Positions 32,676 through 42,628 are shown, counted from the first letter of the stretch. The stretch is 64,000 nucleotides of DNA from Pseudoalteromonas sp. SMS1 (GCF_021530565.1 NZ_JAKGBI010000001.1:124001-188000); one strand, 5' to 3'. Notes: a model not told the origin generated them from the sequence alone. Numbers and translations: made by a program.

Positions 32676-33428
32676 TTATTGAGCAGCTTGGATTGGAAGA
32701 GTGAGCATATCTGGTGCAAGTTGCTTACGCGCAATGCGAACACCTTTGTTGATTTGGCTAATATTGGTATTTGGCAAAGCTTCAAACTGCTTCGTGTCTT
32801 TATTCCAACTACCAGCTTTTGCTGAGTCTTTAGTTACGTATAACAGTTCAAGGCGACCAATACGTAACATATCTACTTCGCGCTCCTGACCTTCAACATC
32901 TATTAGGGTCGTATAAGCTTCAATGGTACGGCCGTACTCTACCTCAACCTGGTATGCTTCCAATACACGTCTAAACTTTTCACTTGATGTAATATCAGCA
33001 CGCTCCATCATTGATTTTAAATTTGCAATGCGATTTGCACGTTCGTCTTGTAAAAAAGGAACATCTAATGCAAAAAATTGCTCTAACCCCGTAATCATAC
33101 GAAGCATAAGCGGCGTAATTTGACGTTCAATAACCGACACTTGGTCCATTGAAGCATTAATTGCGGCCATTTCCTCAAGCTGGTTTTTGATTTGCTTATC
33201 TAATTGGCTGTTATATACAACAAGGCCTTCGATTTCCTTGTTAAGCGTTCTGAATTGCTGCAGACGAGACTGCATGTTATCTGAGATCGCATCGATCTTA
33301 TTTTGAGAAGTTAGCGCTGATTTATTGATTGCAGAGCTAGAGTCTATTACTTGATTGAGATCGTTTGCTTGCGCACTGCTTGCTACTGCAAACGCGCCCG
33401 CTAAAAGCAATTGGTTAACGCACTTCAT
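32676..33428 (-). CDS. DUF3450 periplasmic protein, first gene of the TonB operon
   Basis: The 250-residue protein has a signal peptide (LLLAGAFAVASSAQA) and a long coiled coil (about 30-110), followed by a helical C-terminal part. DUF3450 proteins are always found beside TtpC-type TonB systems, and a supporting structural role in the periplasm is inferred. I chose ATG 33428 with an AAGGTG ribosome site; a GTG nine bases upstream would add three residues. The operon promoter should lie in the 186-bp gap before it. Confidence 0.85.
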   Translation of the reverse strand: MKCVNQLLLAGAFAVASSAQANDLNQVIDSSSAINKSALTSQNKIDAISDNMQSRLQQFRTLNKEIEGLVVYNSQLDKQIKNQLEEMAAINASMDQVSVIERQITPLMLRMITGLEQFFALDVPFLQDERANRIANLKSMMERADITSSEKFRRVLEAYQVEVEYGRTIEAYTTLIDVEGQEREVDMLRIGRLELLYVTKDSAKAGSWNKDTKQFEALPNTNISQINKGVRIARKQLAPDMLTLPIQAAQ

Positions 33429-33582
33429 CTCACACACCTTTTATAATATTTGCTTGTTCCAATTTTGAAGTGTGTGCAGTTTAAATATGAAAAATGACAA
33501 CCGTGTTGCGCGTTCAATACAGTAATGTGACAGGTGTAATATTATTTTAAAGGTAGGTTTGTTCGGTATTATAAAATATTAA

Positions 33583-33608
33583 AAAGGGCTGCGTTATTGC
33601 AGCCCTTT
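33583..33608 (-). terminator. Terminator of the chemoreceptor gene
   Basis: AAAGGGCTGC (33583-33592) pairs with GCAGCCCTTT (33599-33608), followed by T on the minus strand. It lies 7 bp after the stop codon at 33615. Confidence 0.8.
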
Positions 33609-33614
33609 GTTTAT

Positions 33615-35504
33615 TTATACTTTAAATTTATTCATCATATTTTCAAGTTCATCAAATTGCAATTTTAGCGATTTGCATTCTTGGAGTGTTTGCTGCAGGC
33701 TGGCACTGCCTTGCACACACAAATCACTGATACCATGAATGTCACTATCCAGTGATTGAATCACCGTGTTTTGCTCTTGGGTTGCATTGGCAACCGCATC
33801 ATTCATCCCATCAATTGATTCGATAGCGTGAGAAACCTCTTGCATTTTTGTGCCTGCAGACTGTGCTTTTTCAGCACTGGCACTTGAGTCCTCAATACTC
33901 AGCTTCATAACAGACACCGCAGAGGCAGATCCTTGTTGTAATTCCGCGATGGTATTTTCAATTTCTTGTGTGGATTCTTGGGTTCGTTGTGCTAACTGCC
34001 TCACTTCGTCCGCAACAACCGCAAAGCCCCTGCCCGCTTCACCGGCTCTAGCAGCTTCGATAGCCGCGTTCAGCGCCAGTAAGTTAGTTTGTTCACTGAC
34101 CCCTTTTATGACTTCTAAGACCTGACCAATACTCGCAGTCAATCTATCTAAACCATCGACGGTTGACTGCGCCTCTTGCATTTTTGAGCTTAGCGCACCA
34201 ATTTCTTCTATGTTGGAGTTCAATGCTTGCTGACTTTCATCAGAAAGTGTATTTGCGCCTGTAGCTAGGTCAGATGCATGTTTCGCGTTATTAGAAATCT
34301 CAATTGCACTTGAGGACAGCTCATTAATTGCCGTCGCGACATTATCAGTTCGCTTAGTTTGTTCAGTGTAAATATCTAGTGCTTCTTGAGTTTGGCTCTG
34401 CAGCCCTTCCATTACCTGCTCAAGGGCAAACGTGGTTTCTTTTACTGTCGCAATACTCTGATGGATCTTCTCAACAAACAAATTGAAATAGTTAGACAAC
34501 TCGCCAAATTCATCATTATTTTCAACGACCAACCTACGCGTTAAGTCACCTTCACCTTGCGCGATATCTTTTATCGCTTCGTTAAGGTGGTTCATTGGTC
34601 TCATTAGGTATTTAAGTAGCAACTGCATCATAACCACAATGACGATAACACCTAATAACATATAGATAAGTGCCATATTTCTGAATGAAGAAATAGACGA
34701 ATACGCTATCTCTTTATCAATCACAACGCCTAGGTACCATTCAACATTTTTGATCCCGTGCATTTTCACAAAAGACACTAACTTTTCTGTGCCGTCAATT
34801 TCCAGTTCAACAAATGTCTCTTGAAGTGCCAGCTTTTGCCCAAACAAGCTTTGCATGTTTTTATCATTAAGTTGTGTGTTTGGGTGACTCAAAATACGGC
34901 CTTCGCCATTTAATAAAAAGCCGTATCCAAACCCTAGAAAGTCAATTTCATTGATAATTTCGGTGATGGTGGCCATGTCAATATCGCCACCTGTGGCACC
35001 TGAAAGCTGACCATTGTGATAAATTGGGACTACTGCGGTGATGGTCAGCTCATTGGTCGTCGCATCAAGATACGGGGAAGTGAATGCAGTATCACGCTTT
35101 TGCATCGCGAGTTGATACCACGGCCGTGTTGTCGCGTCAAAATCGCTGGGTAAATTTATGGTTGGGTCATTGAGAACAAACCGGCCATTAGGCGTTCCAA
35201 TAAAGGTGTTCTTGAAGTGCCCAGCATTCGCCGCTGTTTGTAGCCTTCTGCGAACTTCTTCTTCGCTGTCTGAGCGTTTGTGTCCTTCGGCGACTGATTG
35301 CACGATATCCAACCTATCATTTAGCCAGTTGGCGATATTTTGAGATACAGACTCTGATATTTCTTGTAAAACGAGTGTTAATTGTTCTTGCGTCTGCGAA
35401 CGCATCAAGACGAAATTATTGACGGTGAACAGGCTCAGTACGATGACCAGAACTACCGAAGCTGCGAGAGTGATTTTGGTGGTAAATTTGAATGCGCTAA
35501 ACAT
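33615..35504 (-). CDS. Methyl-accepting chemotaxis protein, dCache sensor
   Basis: The 629-residue chemoreceptor has a first membrane helix (about 8-30), a periplasmic double-Cache domain (about 35-270, with [20 protein letters not shown] and [18 protein letters not shown]), a second helix (about 275-300), a HAMP domain (about 300-352) and a C-terminal signalling domain whose tip carries [19 protein letters not shown]. The dCache domain binds small molecules such as amino acids or organic acids; the ligand is unknown. The gene stands alone between terminators and upstream of the TonB cluster; no che genes are nearby. Confidence 0.92.
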   Translation of the reverse strand: MFSAFKFTTKITLAASVVLVIVLSLFTVNNFVLMRSQTQEQLTLVLQEISESVSQNIANWLNDRLDIVQSVAEGHKRSDSEEEVRRRLQTAANAGHFKNTFIGTPNGRFVLNDPTINLPSDFDATTRPWYQLAMQKRDTAFTSPYLDATTNELTITAVVPIYHNGQLSGATGGDIDMATITEIINEIDFLGFGYGFLLNGEGRILSHPNTQLNDKNMQSLFGQKLALQETFVELEIDGTEKLVSFVKMHGIKNVEWYLGVVIDKEIAYSSISSFRNMALIYMLLGVIVIVVMMQLLLKYLMRPMNHLNEAIKDIAQGEGDLTRRLVVENNDEFGELSNYFNLFVEKIHQSIATVKETTFALEQVMEGLQSQTQEALDIYTEQTKRTDNVATAINELSSSAIEISNNAKHASDLATGANTLSDESQQALNSNIEEIGALSSKMQEAQSTVDGLDRLTASIGQVLEVIKGVSEQTNLLALNAAIEAARAGEAGRGFAVVADEVRQLAQRTQESTQEIENTIAELQQGSASAVSVMKLSIEDSSASAEKAQSAGTKMQEVSHAIESIDGMNDAVANATQEQNTVIQSLDSDIHGISDLCVQGSASLQQTLQECKSLKLQFDELENMMNKFKV

Positions 35505-35631
35505 GCAGATCCTGTTTTATCTTATGTACTACTGACTAGGTTGTATCAAATATTAAAAGCTTTGTCCCACCTTATCGGCAGTTTTTATGTAATTATTATA
35601 TTTTTATTGAATTATTTTTAATAGGCATTAA

Positions 35632-35656
35632 AAAAGGCAAGCAAAGCTTACCTTTT
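35632..35656 (-). terminator. Terminator after the peptidase gene
   Basis: AAAAGGCAAGC (35632-35642) and GCTTACCTTTT (35646-35656) pair (with one G-U pair on the minus strand) around an AAA loop, then T-rich sequence on the minus strand. It ends the GH92-peptidase transcript. Confidence 0.75.
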
Positions 35657-35678
35657 GTATAGTAAAAAAGAACTAAAA

Positions 35679-36440
35679 TTAGAGCGTATTTTGATAATTA
35701 CGCCAAGCAGCATCAAGGTTTAATTTCATAGACGTAGAAAAATGCGCCCAGCTCCACTTTTTGTCATCAAACGGGTCTAATTGGGCATTTAGTTCTACCA
35801 ACAAATCGGGATGATGGTTAGTTTCTAACCAATGTAAAAAGAATGCCGTCGTCTTGTAGCCACTGTCGTAATTGCCACCTTTTTGACGATTGGACAAGTT
35901 AACATAGCCGCCTTTCATTCTAACCACATCTGCGATGCCTTCAATCACTGGGCCAATTTCTTTATAGTTGTGATCATCAAGTTGATAAGCATGTGCAATT
36001 TCGTGATAAAGAACACCGACTAATTCATTGTACAAAGCCTGTGATGAATGAGATTGCTGATACTTATTCAAATATTGAGCACTAATGTGGATCTTGGCGC
36101 CTGTGAAATCTCCTTCTTTAAAGGCAACCCCTTCCATGTCCTCAAGAATAATTTCCAACTGTGGTAATTGAGGCGCTTTGTGCGCTTCTTTATATAAAAG
36201 CCTAGCAACGTTATACGAAATCTGCTTTACCAGCTCAACATCGACATGCTGCCACACACTGACTTGCTCCTTACTGAAATAACGTATTTGCACATTGGGT
36301 AATGTGAAATCAAGCCAATCAATGTTTGCTTCAAAGTGAACTGGATTAATCTGGGTATTTATTTGCTCAGAGGCTGACGTGCTGTGAGCAGTGATGCCCA
36401 CAGCAATGACAACCGCAGTGATTATTGCGTTCATCTTCAT
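35679..36440 (-). CDS. Secreted basic secretory protein-like metallopeptidase
   Basis: A protein of 253 residues has a signal peptide (IITAVVIAVGITAHSTSAS) and a domain resembling the basic secretory protein family, with the zinc motif HEIAHAYQLDDH (HExxH; second part supplies a further ligand). It is of the same general type as plant and bacterial BSP peptidases. The gene starts right after the GH92 stop (start ATG 36440; ATG 36434 is a possible alternative), so it is translationally coupled to it. The BSP-GH92 pairing suggests joint digestion of mannosylated glycoproteins, which is inference. Confidence 0.8.
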   Translation of the reverse strand: MKMNAIITAVVIAVGITAHSTSASEQINTQINPVHFEANIDWLDFTLPNVQIRYFSKEQVSVWQHVDVELVKQISYNVARLLYKEAHKAPQLPQLEIILEDMEGVAFKEGDFTGAKIHISAQYLNKYQQSHSSQALYNELVGVLYHEIAHAYQLDDHNYKEIGPVIEGIADVVRMKGGYVNLSNRQKGGNYDSGYKTTAFFLHWLETNHHPDLLVELNAQLDPFDDKKWSWAHFSTSMKLNLDAAWRNYQNTL

Positions 36441-36441
36441 C

Positions 36442-38796
36442 TTATTTGTACTCTGATAATGAAGGTGGGCGCGCACTGTGACTACTTCCCCACGCTTTGT
36501 TTGGCTTGTCACCCATCACATATGTCAACTCACCGCCAGCGATGATGTCGGCGTGTGTTAAGTAGTTACGGTTGAGCGGCTTACCATTTAAGTGCACAGA
36601 TTGAATGTATTTGTGAGTTTTACTTAAACCTTTGGCTGTGGTTGTAAACGTCTTTCCGTTCGCGAGCTTAAGTGTGACCTGAGGTGTTTGCGGTGCGCCA
36701 ATAGCGTAAGACAAATCACCTGGCGACACAGGGTAGAAACCCATTGCTGAGAAAATGTACCAAGCCGACATTTGGCCTACGTCGTCATTACCTGCAAGTC
36801 CATCTGGTTTGTCGGAACTTAACGTATCCATGATTTGACGAATACGCTCTTGAGTACGCCAAGGCTTACCAGCGTAATTATAGAGATAAGCAATATGATG
36901 ACTTGGCTCATTACCGTGCGCGTAGTTTCCAATCAAACCTGCAATGTCTTCATGTTCTTTAATCATATCAGCAGACAAAGGCGTATCAAATAAGTCATCC
37001 AAACGCTGTTCAAATGCATCATCACCGCCCATCAATTCAATTAATCCCGCAACGTCCTGCGGCACGTAGAAGCTATATTGCATGGAGTTACCTTCTGTAA
37101 ATGCCCCCATATACTTTGCTTCAAAGGCATTAAACTCTTTATTCCAATTGCCTTTTGAATCTCTTCCACGCATAAAACGTGTTTCGGGATCAAATACATT
37201 CTTATAACTCATCGCGCGCGCATAATACGTCTGCGCAAGCTTTTTCTTGCCCATCGCTTCAAACATACGTGCAATAGCATAGTCGTTATACGCGTATTCA
37301 AGTGTAATAGACACGGACTCTGGTAGTACGTCCATTGGCACATAGCCGTACTTCTTGTACTCTGGGATTGCATCATAGACTGGATTATTTGCAGTGCTTT
37401 GAATTGCTTCGACCGCTAGGTCGATGTCATAATCACGAATACCTTTTAGATACGCGTCAGCAATCACAGACACAGCATGATAACCAATCATGGTCCAAGT
37501 TTCATGGGCATGGAATGACCAGATAGGCAGCATTTTTTCATAGCTTTGCTGATAATGGACAAGCATGGATTGGATCATACCAGATACACGGTCAGGATCG
37601 ATGTACGTCAACAAAGGGTGTAACGCGCGGTATGTGTCCCATAGTGAGAATAGCGTGTAATGCTCGAAGTCTTTACCGTCATGAATTTCCCCGTCAACGC
37701 CGCGATATTGACCATTGACATCTTGATAAATGCTTGGGGCTTGCAACGCATGATAAAGTGCAGTGTAGAACTGCCTTTTTTCAGAGCGTGTGCCTTCTAC
37801 ATCAACTTTATCAAGATACTTTGCCCAATCTTGCTTTGCTTGAGCCCTTGCTTTGTCAAAATCCCAGTGCGGAATTTCTGCCTGTAAGTTTTCTAATGCA
37901 TTTGAGCGGCTAACTGCTGATAAACCCACTTTCATGACTACCGGCTTTTGATCAACATTTTTGAAAGACGCGACAAATTTAACCGCTTTGCCTGCCGTCA
38001 TTTTAACCGCAGTATTTTCAATTGTTGAATGTTTTTGCTTGCTATCGAGACAGTTCATACAACGATAACGCATATTATCTAAATTGATGAACTGATACTC
38101 ATCAATCGGTTGCGAGAACTGGATCGCAAAATACATTTGCCTGTTTCGTGCCCAACCATTCGTTGCTCTATAAGCAACCAATGTTCTGTCATCGACTTTT
38201 CTTATGTCACTCCAAATAACTTTACTTTCAAAATTATAAATCGAACTCGTTAAGTCGAATAAAATATGGCCATCTTTTGCACTGTTGAAAGTGTATTTAT
38301 GCATACCAACACGTGTAGTGGCCGTTAGCTCAGCGGTAACATCATAGTCTTGTAGTTCAACGCCGTAATACCCAGGCTCTGCCCATTCTTTATCATGTGA
38401 AAATCTTGAACGATACCCAGAATCTGGATCTTCGGCTGTACCAGCATCGAGTTTGACGTCCCCGGTAATTGGCATGACAAGTAAATCACCTAGATCTGAG
38501 TGACCCGTGCCCGAAAAATGAGTATGTGAAAAACCAACGATGGTTGTATCATCGTAATGATAACCAGCGCATCGTTTATATATTTCTGGTTGTGGTGAAA
38601 CGCCACGCATGGGGTTATCTGTATCAGGACTAAGTTGTACCATACCAAACGGAACTACAGCACCGGGGAATGTGTGTCCATCTCCACCAGTACCAATAAA
38701 CGTATCAACCCACTGTGTGTTTGACTCGCGCGCTTCACTTACCGCAGAAAGCCCGGTAAGTGACACCATAGCTGCGGCCCAAATTGAGCGATGCAT
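36442..38796 (-). CDS. Secreted GH92 alpha-mannosidase
   Basis: The 784-residue protein has a signal peptide (SIWAAAMVSLTGLSAVSEA) and the two-domain GH92 fold: N-terminal beta-sandwich (about 25-280) and C-terminal (alpha/alpha)6 domain. Signatures are FIGTGGDGHTFPGAVVPFGM, the FSLWDTYRALHPL motif and GNDDVGQMSAWYIFSAMGFYPV (given in part). GH92 enzymes are calcium-dependent exo-alpha-mannosidases acting on N-glycans or mannans. A LacI-type operator lies 28 bp upstream of the ATG. The neighbours (sugar permease, isomerase, kinase) give a full mannose route. Confidence 0.93.
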   Translation of the reverse strand: MHRSIWAAAMVSLTGLSAVSEARESNTQWVDTFIGTGGDGHTFPGAVVPFGMVQLSPDTDNPMRGVSPQPEIYKRCAGYHYDDTTIVGFSHTHFSGTGHSDLGDLLVMPITGDVKLDAGTAEDPDSGYRSRFSHDKEWAEPGYYGVELQDYDVTAELTATTRVGMHKYTFNSAKDGHILFDLTSSIYNFESKVIWSDIRKVDDRTLVAYRATNGWARNRQMYFAIQFSQPIDEYQFINLDNMRYRCMNCLDSKQKHSTIENTAVKMTAGKAVKFVASFKNVDQKPVVMKVGLSAVSRSNALENLQAEIPHWDFDKARAQAKQDWAKYLDKVDVEGTRSEKRQFYTALYHALQAPSIYQDVNGQYRGVDGEIHDGKDFEHYTLFSLWDTYRALHPLLTYIDPDRVSGMIQSMLVHYQQSYEKMLPIWSFHAHETWTMIGYHAVSVIADAYLKGIRDYDIDLAVEAIQSTANNPVYDAIPEYKKYGYVPMDVLPESVSITLEYAYNDYAIARMFEAMGKKKLAQTYYARAMSYKNVFDPETRFMRGRDSKGNWNKEFNAFEAKYMGAFTEGNSMQYSFYVPQDVAGLIELMGGDDAFEQRLDDLFDTPLSADMIKEHEDIAGLIGNYAHGNEPSHHIAYLYNYAGKPWRTQERIRQIMDTLSSDKPDGLAGNDDVGQMSAWYIFSAMGFYPVSPGDLSYAIGAPQTPQVTLKLANGKTFTTTAKGLSKTHKYIQSVHLNGKPLNRNYLTHADIIAGGELTYVMGDKPNKAWGSSHSARPPSLSEYK

Positions 38797-38823
38797 GTGC
38801 CTCTCCTTTATTGTAAATTATAC

Positions 38824-38837
38824 TTGGATCGTTCCAA
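38824..38837. promoter_or_regulatory. LacI-type operator upstream of GH92
   Basis: TTGGATCGTTCCAA is an imperfect palindrome with central CG, matching 13 of 14 bases with the site at 40294-40307. It lies in the promoter region of the GH92 gene. The regulator, probably a LacI-family repressor, is not encoded in the window. Confidence 0.6.
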
Positions 38838-38913
38838 ATGGTTTTAATATACAACGTCTATGAATACGTATTCAATAGTATTGAGATAGAAATTTATAAA
38901 TTTAAGACAAAAA

Positions 38914-38933
38914 AGGCAAGCTAACGCTTGCCT
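38914..38933 (-). terminator. Terminator of the MFS transporter gene
   Basis: AGGCAAGC (38914-38921), loop TAAC, GCTTGCCT (38926-38933) are followed on the minus strand by a run of T. It separates the permease transcript from GH92. Confidence 0.8.
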
Positions 38934-38953
38934 GTTTTAAGGTAAGTAGTGTT

Positions 38954-40225
38954 CTAGGCGACTTTGGCTTGCCATTGCTTTGACAATTTAACCACGTTCA
39001 AGCCATACCATGCGATAAATACATAGCACACCAGCGGGACGATAAAGCTTATCTGAATATTAATACTGTCAGCAACAACGCCCTGCAATAAAGGAATGAT
39101 TGCGCCGCCTACAATTGCGAGGCACAACCAGCCAGACCCTTTGCTTGTCAAAGAACCTAACCCTTCAATCGCGATGGTAAAAATAGTTGGGAACATAATT
39201 GAGTTAAATAACCCGATCGCAAGCACGGCAATCATGGCGATGTTGCCCTGTGTAGACATCGTCATAACGAGCAAAGCCATTACACTAATTGCATTGAACA
39301 CCAATGCCTTAGACGGTGCAATATATTTCAATGCTTGAGAACCGATGAAGCGACCGACCATAGCGCCGCCCCAGTAATAACCTAACAATTTTGCTGCGGT
39401 TGGTGCATCTAGCCCACCAATATGCTCTTCTGCGAAGTAGTTTACTATGAAACTGCCAATCGATACTTCAGCACCAACATAACAAAAAATAGCGACGACC
39501 CCCATCATAAGGTGCGGCGCTTCTTTTAAGTTATGACCCTTGGCCTTGCAATCCTGTTCCTCAGTATGCTCAGCAATGGTCGGCAGCTTCAAAAATGCAA
39601 ACACCACAGCAATGATAACCAGTACACCCGCAATTACTAAGTAAGGGACTTTTACAGAATCTGCACTGGCTGCTTCGACAGCCATTGCGCCACCAGCACC
39701 AAATAGCAACATGCCGCCAGCAATTGGGCCGAGCGTAGTGCCCAGTGAATTCAGAGCTTGGGCTAAGTTTAAGCGACTAGAAGCAGTTTTAGATTCGCCA
39801 AGCGCTGCCACATATGGGTTGGCCGATACTTGCAAAATTACAATCCCAGACGCCATCACAAACAACGCAGCTAGAAAAATCCAATACTGATGCACGACAA
39901 CAGCAGGGTAAAACAACAGGCAACCAAACGCAGCGACCAATAACCCAGTAATAATGCCCTTTTGATAGCCAAAGCGCTTGACCAAGTTACCCGCTGGTAA
40001 AGAGACAACGAAATAGGCAATAAAAAAACAGAATTGAATTAACATTGCCTCGGTGTAATTCAGGTCAAATACGCTTTTCAAGCGCGGTATTAAAACATCA
40101 TTAAAAACGGTAATGAAGCCCCATAAAAAGAACAGGGTTGTCATTGCTGCTAGCGGAAAAAAGTAGTTTTTTTCGTTGTTCTGTATGCCTGCAACAAAAG
40201 TTTGATTCGTGTTAATTTCACTCAC
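38954..40225 (-). CDS. Sugar MFS transporter (FucP/GluP type)
   Basis: The 423-residue permease has about twelve hydrophobic segments. The N-terminus (about 20-45) AMTTLFFLWGFITVFNDVLIP matches fucose/glucose-galactose permeases of this family, including the NDVLIPRLK motif. It is a sugar:H+ symporter of the inner membrane. Given its neighbours the likely substrate is mannose or a related hexose. It is read divergently from the isomerase and kinase operon across a 226-bp region that contains the second operator. Confidence 0.9.
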   Translation of the reverse strand: MSEINTNQTFVAGIQNNEKNYFFPLAAMTTLFFLWGFITVFNDVLIPRLKSVFDLNYTEAMLIQFCFFIAYFVVSLPAGNLVKRFGYQKGIITGLLVAAFGCLLFYPAVVVHQYWIFLAALFVMASGIVILQVSANPYVAALGESKTASSRLNLAQALNSLGTTLGPIAGGMLLFGAGGAMAVEAASADSVKVPYLVIAGVLVIIAVVFAFLKLPTIAEHTEEQDCKAKGHNLKEAPHLMMGVVAIFCYVGAEVSIGSFIVNYFAEEHIGGLDAPTAAKLLGYYWGGAMVGRFIGSQALKYIAPSKALVFNAISVMALLVMTMSTQGNIAMIAVLAIGLFNSIMFPTIFTIAIEGLGSLTSKGSGWLCLAIVGGAIIPLLQGVVADSINIQISFIVPLVCYVFIAWYGLNVVKLSKQWQAKVA

Positions 40226-40451
40226 TCGGATTACTCCATGTTAAAGGATGTAATGATTCTACACATTGTTACAAGAAAATCACAAATGTTTTATTGGATC
40301 GTTCCATTATTTTTTTTAAGATGCTAGAGTAACCAGATAAATGAGAAAATACAGGTTGCTAAACTTTTCCATTTACGCTGTTGGTAAATCCAAAAGGCGC
40401 ATTAATTGGAAAACCTCAACCGTTGTGCGATTAAAAAGTGGAGCATGATTA
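40226..40451. promoter_or_regulatory. Divergent promoter region between permease and isomerase
   Basis: This 226-bp region drives the permease leftward and the isomerase-kinase pair rightward. It contains the LacI-type operator at 40294-40307. No good sigma-70 boxes were singled out with certainty. Confidence 0.5.
40294..40307. promoter_or_regulatory. LacI-type operator in the divergent promoter
   Basis: TTGGATCGTTCCAT is nearly identical to the site upstream of GH92 (one difference, at the last base). It lies 69 bp upstream of the permease start and about 145 bp before the isomerase gene, so one regulator may control both directions. Confidence 0.6.
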
Positions 40452-41645
40452 ATGTCGCTTGATTTCAGAAATACAGACTTTTTGCAGCAACATATTGATA
40501 AAACAATGGGTTTTTATCACCCTAGGTGTATCGACAATGCGGGTGGTTTTTATCAATTTTTTAAGGACAACGGCGAAGTCTATGACGACTCAACCCGTCA
40601 CCTAGTCTCGAGCACGCGATTCGTATTCAATTATGCGATGGCATACTTAAACACTACAAACCCAGCGTATTTAGAACTAGTTGAGCATGGAATTGACTAT
40701 CTGGAACAGGTTCATAAGCAACCAAATGGTGGCTATGCTTGGTTGATTGAAGATGGCCAGCCTAGTGATTTAACTAACCATTGTTATGGCCTTGCATTTG
40801 TTTTACTGGCAAATGCCATGGCCTATAAGGCAGGGATCAAGTCGGTCCTCCCAACGATTGAACAAGTATGGACTTTACTAGAAAATAAGTATTATCAACC
40901 CACATTTTCTTTGTACCTAGATGAATATGATGCACAATTTGAACATGCGGATAAATATCGCGGTCAAAATGCCAATATGCATATGTGTGAAGCGATGTTA
41001 ATGTGCTTTGAAGCAACCAACGATCACAAGTTTTTGAACCGCGCTTACACCCTTGCCCATACCATGACAGTTAAGCAAGCTGACCTCGCCCATGGGCTGG
41101 TATGGGAACACTATGACAGCAATTGGAAGATTGATTGGGACTACAATAAAGACAACCCTAAACACCTATTCAGGCCCTGGGGATTTCAACCAGGACACCA
41201 AACTGAGTGGACGAAGTTGCTCTTGATCCTCCACAGACATAAGCCAGAAGCTTGGATGGTAGAAAAGGCTCAATTTTTATTCGACGAAGCATTAAAGTCG
41301 GCTTGGGATGAGCAATATGGCGGCATATGCTATGGGTTTGCGCCTGATAGATCCATATGCGATGGTGATAAGTACTTTTGGGTCCAAGCAGAAAGTTTTG
41401 CGGCAGCCGCCTTACTCGCGATTGCCACAGGAGAAGACAAGTATTGGCAATGGTATGACAAAATTTGGCAATATAGCTGGCAACATATGGTCGACCATGA
41501 ATATGGTGCATGGTACCGCATACTTACGCAAGATAACCGCGCTTATAGCGACGAGAAAAGCCCCGCAGGTAAGACTGACTATCATACGATGGGCGCATGC
41601 TATGAAGTACTTCGAGCATTTAAATTGCAAGAGGAAAATAAATGA
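40452..41645 (+). CDS. AGE-family sugar epimerase/isomerase, probable mannose isomerase
   Basis: The 397-residue protein has the (alpha/alpha)6 barrel of N-acylglucosamine 2-epimerases and aldose-ketose isomerases. Motifs include HLFRPWGFQPGHQTEWTKLL and KTDYHTMGACYEVLRAF, carrying the expected catalytic His residues. In the setting of GH92, a hexose permease and a PfkB kinase, conversion of mannose to fructose is the most likely reaction. True GlcNAc 2-epimerase activity cannot be ruled out. The stop overlaps the kinase start by 4 bp (ATGA). Confidence 0.85.
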   Translation: MSLDFRNTDFLQQHIDKTMGFYHPRCIDNAGGFYQFFKDNGEVYDDSTRHLVSSTRFVFNYAMAYLNTTNPAYLELVEHGIDYLEQVHKQPNGGYAWLIEDGQPSDLTNHCYGLAFVLLANAMAYKAGIKSVLPTIEQVWTLLENKYYQPTFSLYLDEYDAQFEHADKYRGQNANMHMCEAMLMCFEATNDHKFLNRAYTLAHTMTVKQADLAHGLVWEHYDSNWKIDWDYNKDNPKHLFRPWGFQPGHQTEWTKLLLILHRHKPEAWMVEKAQFLFDEALKSAWDEQYGGICYGFAPDRSICDGDKYFWVQAESFAAAALLAIATGEDKYWQWYDKIWQYSWQHMVDHEYGAWYRILTQDNRAYSDEKSPAGKTDYHTMGACYEVLRAFKLQEENK

Positions 41646-42592
41646 GCGTAGTTTGTTTTGGTGAAGCCCTAATTGATTTTTTATCAGATGGGAAACAACC
41701 CGAGTCATTCACTAAATTTGCAGGTGGTGCTCCTGCAAATGTAGCCGTGGCGATTGCCAAACAAGGCGTCGACAGTACATTTTGTGGCATGCTTGGTAAT
41801 GATATGTTCGGTCACTTTATAAACGAAGAATTGCAACAGCACAAAGTAAACACGCAGTTTGTGAAATTTACGTCACAAGCCAAAACAGCCCTTGCCTTTG
41901 TTTCTTTGGATGACGAGGGTGAACGTAGTTTTAGCTTTTACCGCCCACCAGCTGCGGACCTATTATTCAGAGCAGAAGATTTTGACCCACACATGTTCGC
42001 ATTAAACAAAGTATTGCACGTGTGCTCTAACAGCTTAACCGAAAAAAATATTTATCTAACCACTGTCACGGCCATGCAGCATGCTAAATCCAATGGTTTA
42101 GTGCGAAGTTTCGATATGAATTTGCGCGAAAATCTATGGCCTTCAATGAATCATTGCTTAGAACGTATTTGGCACATTTTATCGCAATCTGAACTAGTGA
42201 AACTATCGTCTGAAGAACTGGCGTTTTTAAATAAACATGCGCACCCTGAACAAGACCAACAGAAAACCATTGACGCTATTTTGCAAACGCAAGTTAAGCT
42301 CTTGTTGATCACGGATGGGCCGAACGATATTCGATATTTTACAGACTCACTTACGGGTTACATCGCTCCCCCTAGAGTCACCGCAGTAGATACGACAGCA
42401 GGTGGAGATGCTTTTGTTGGCGGCTTGTTGTCTGAAGTGGTCCGGAGGTTATCTGAGCGTAGATTTTCAGAAATCTGTGAAAATGAAAAAGAAATCATCG
42501 ACATTTTAAACTTTTCAGCAAAGTGTGGGGCCTACGCTGTAACACGTTATGGGGCATTTTCTTCTTTACCAACACAACACGACATCGCTTGA
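41642..42592 (+). CDS. PfkB-family sugar kinase, probable fructokinase
   Basis: The 316-residue cytoplasmic kinase has the two PfkB signatures: GGAPANVAVAIAKQG near the N-terminus and DTTAGGDAFVGGLLS near the C-terminus, the latter with the catalytic Asp. With the AGE isomerase, whose product is likely fructose, it would make fructose 6-phosphate for glycolysis. Its start overlaps the isomerase stop by 4 bp, so the two are co-translated. A weak hairpin follows (42629-42646). Confidence 0.88.
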   Translation: MSVVCFGEALIDFLSDGKQPESFTKFAGGAPANVAVAIAKQGVDSTFCGMLGNDMFGHFINEELQQHKVNTQFVKFTSQAKTALAFVSLDDEGERSFSFYRPPAADLLFRAEDFDPHMFALNKVLHVCSNSLTEKNIYLTTVTAMQHAKSNGLVRSFDMNLRENLWPSMNHCLERIWHILSQSELVKLSSEELAFLNKHAHPEQDQQKTIDAILQTQVKLLLITDGPNDIRYFTDSLTGYIAPPRVTAVDTTAGGDAFVGGLLSEVVRRLSERRFSEICENEKEIIDILNFSAKCGAYAVTRYGAFSSLPTQHDIA

Positions 42593-42628
42593 CAACATCT
42601 CTTAAACTGGCTTTCTAAAGTGTGAGAC

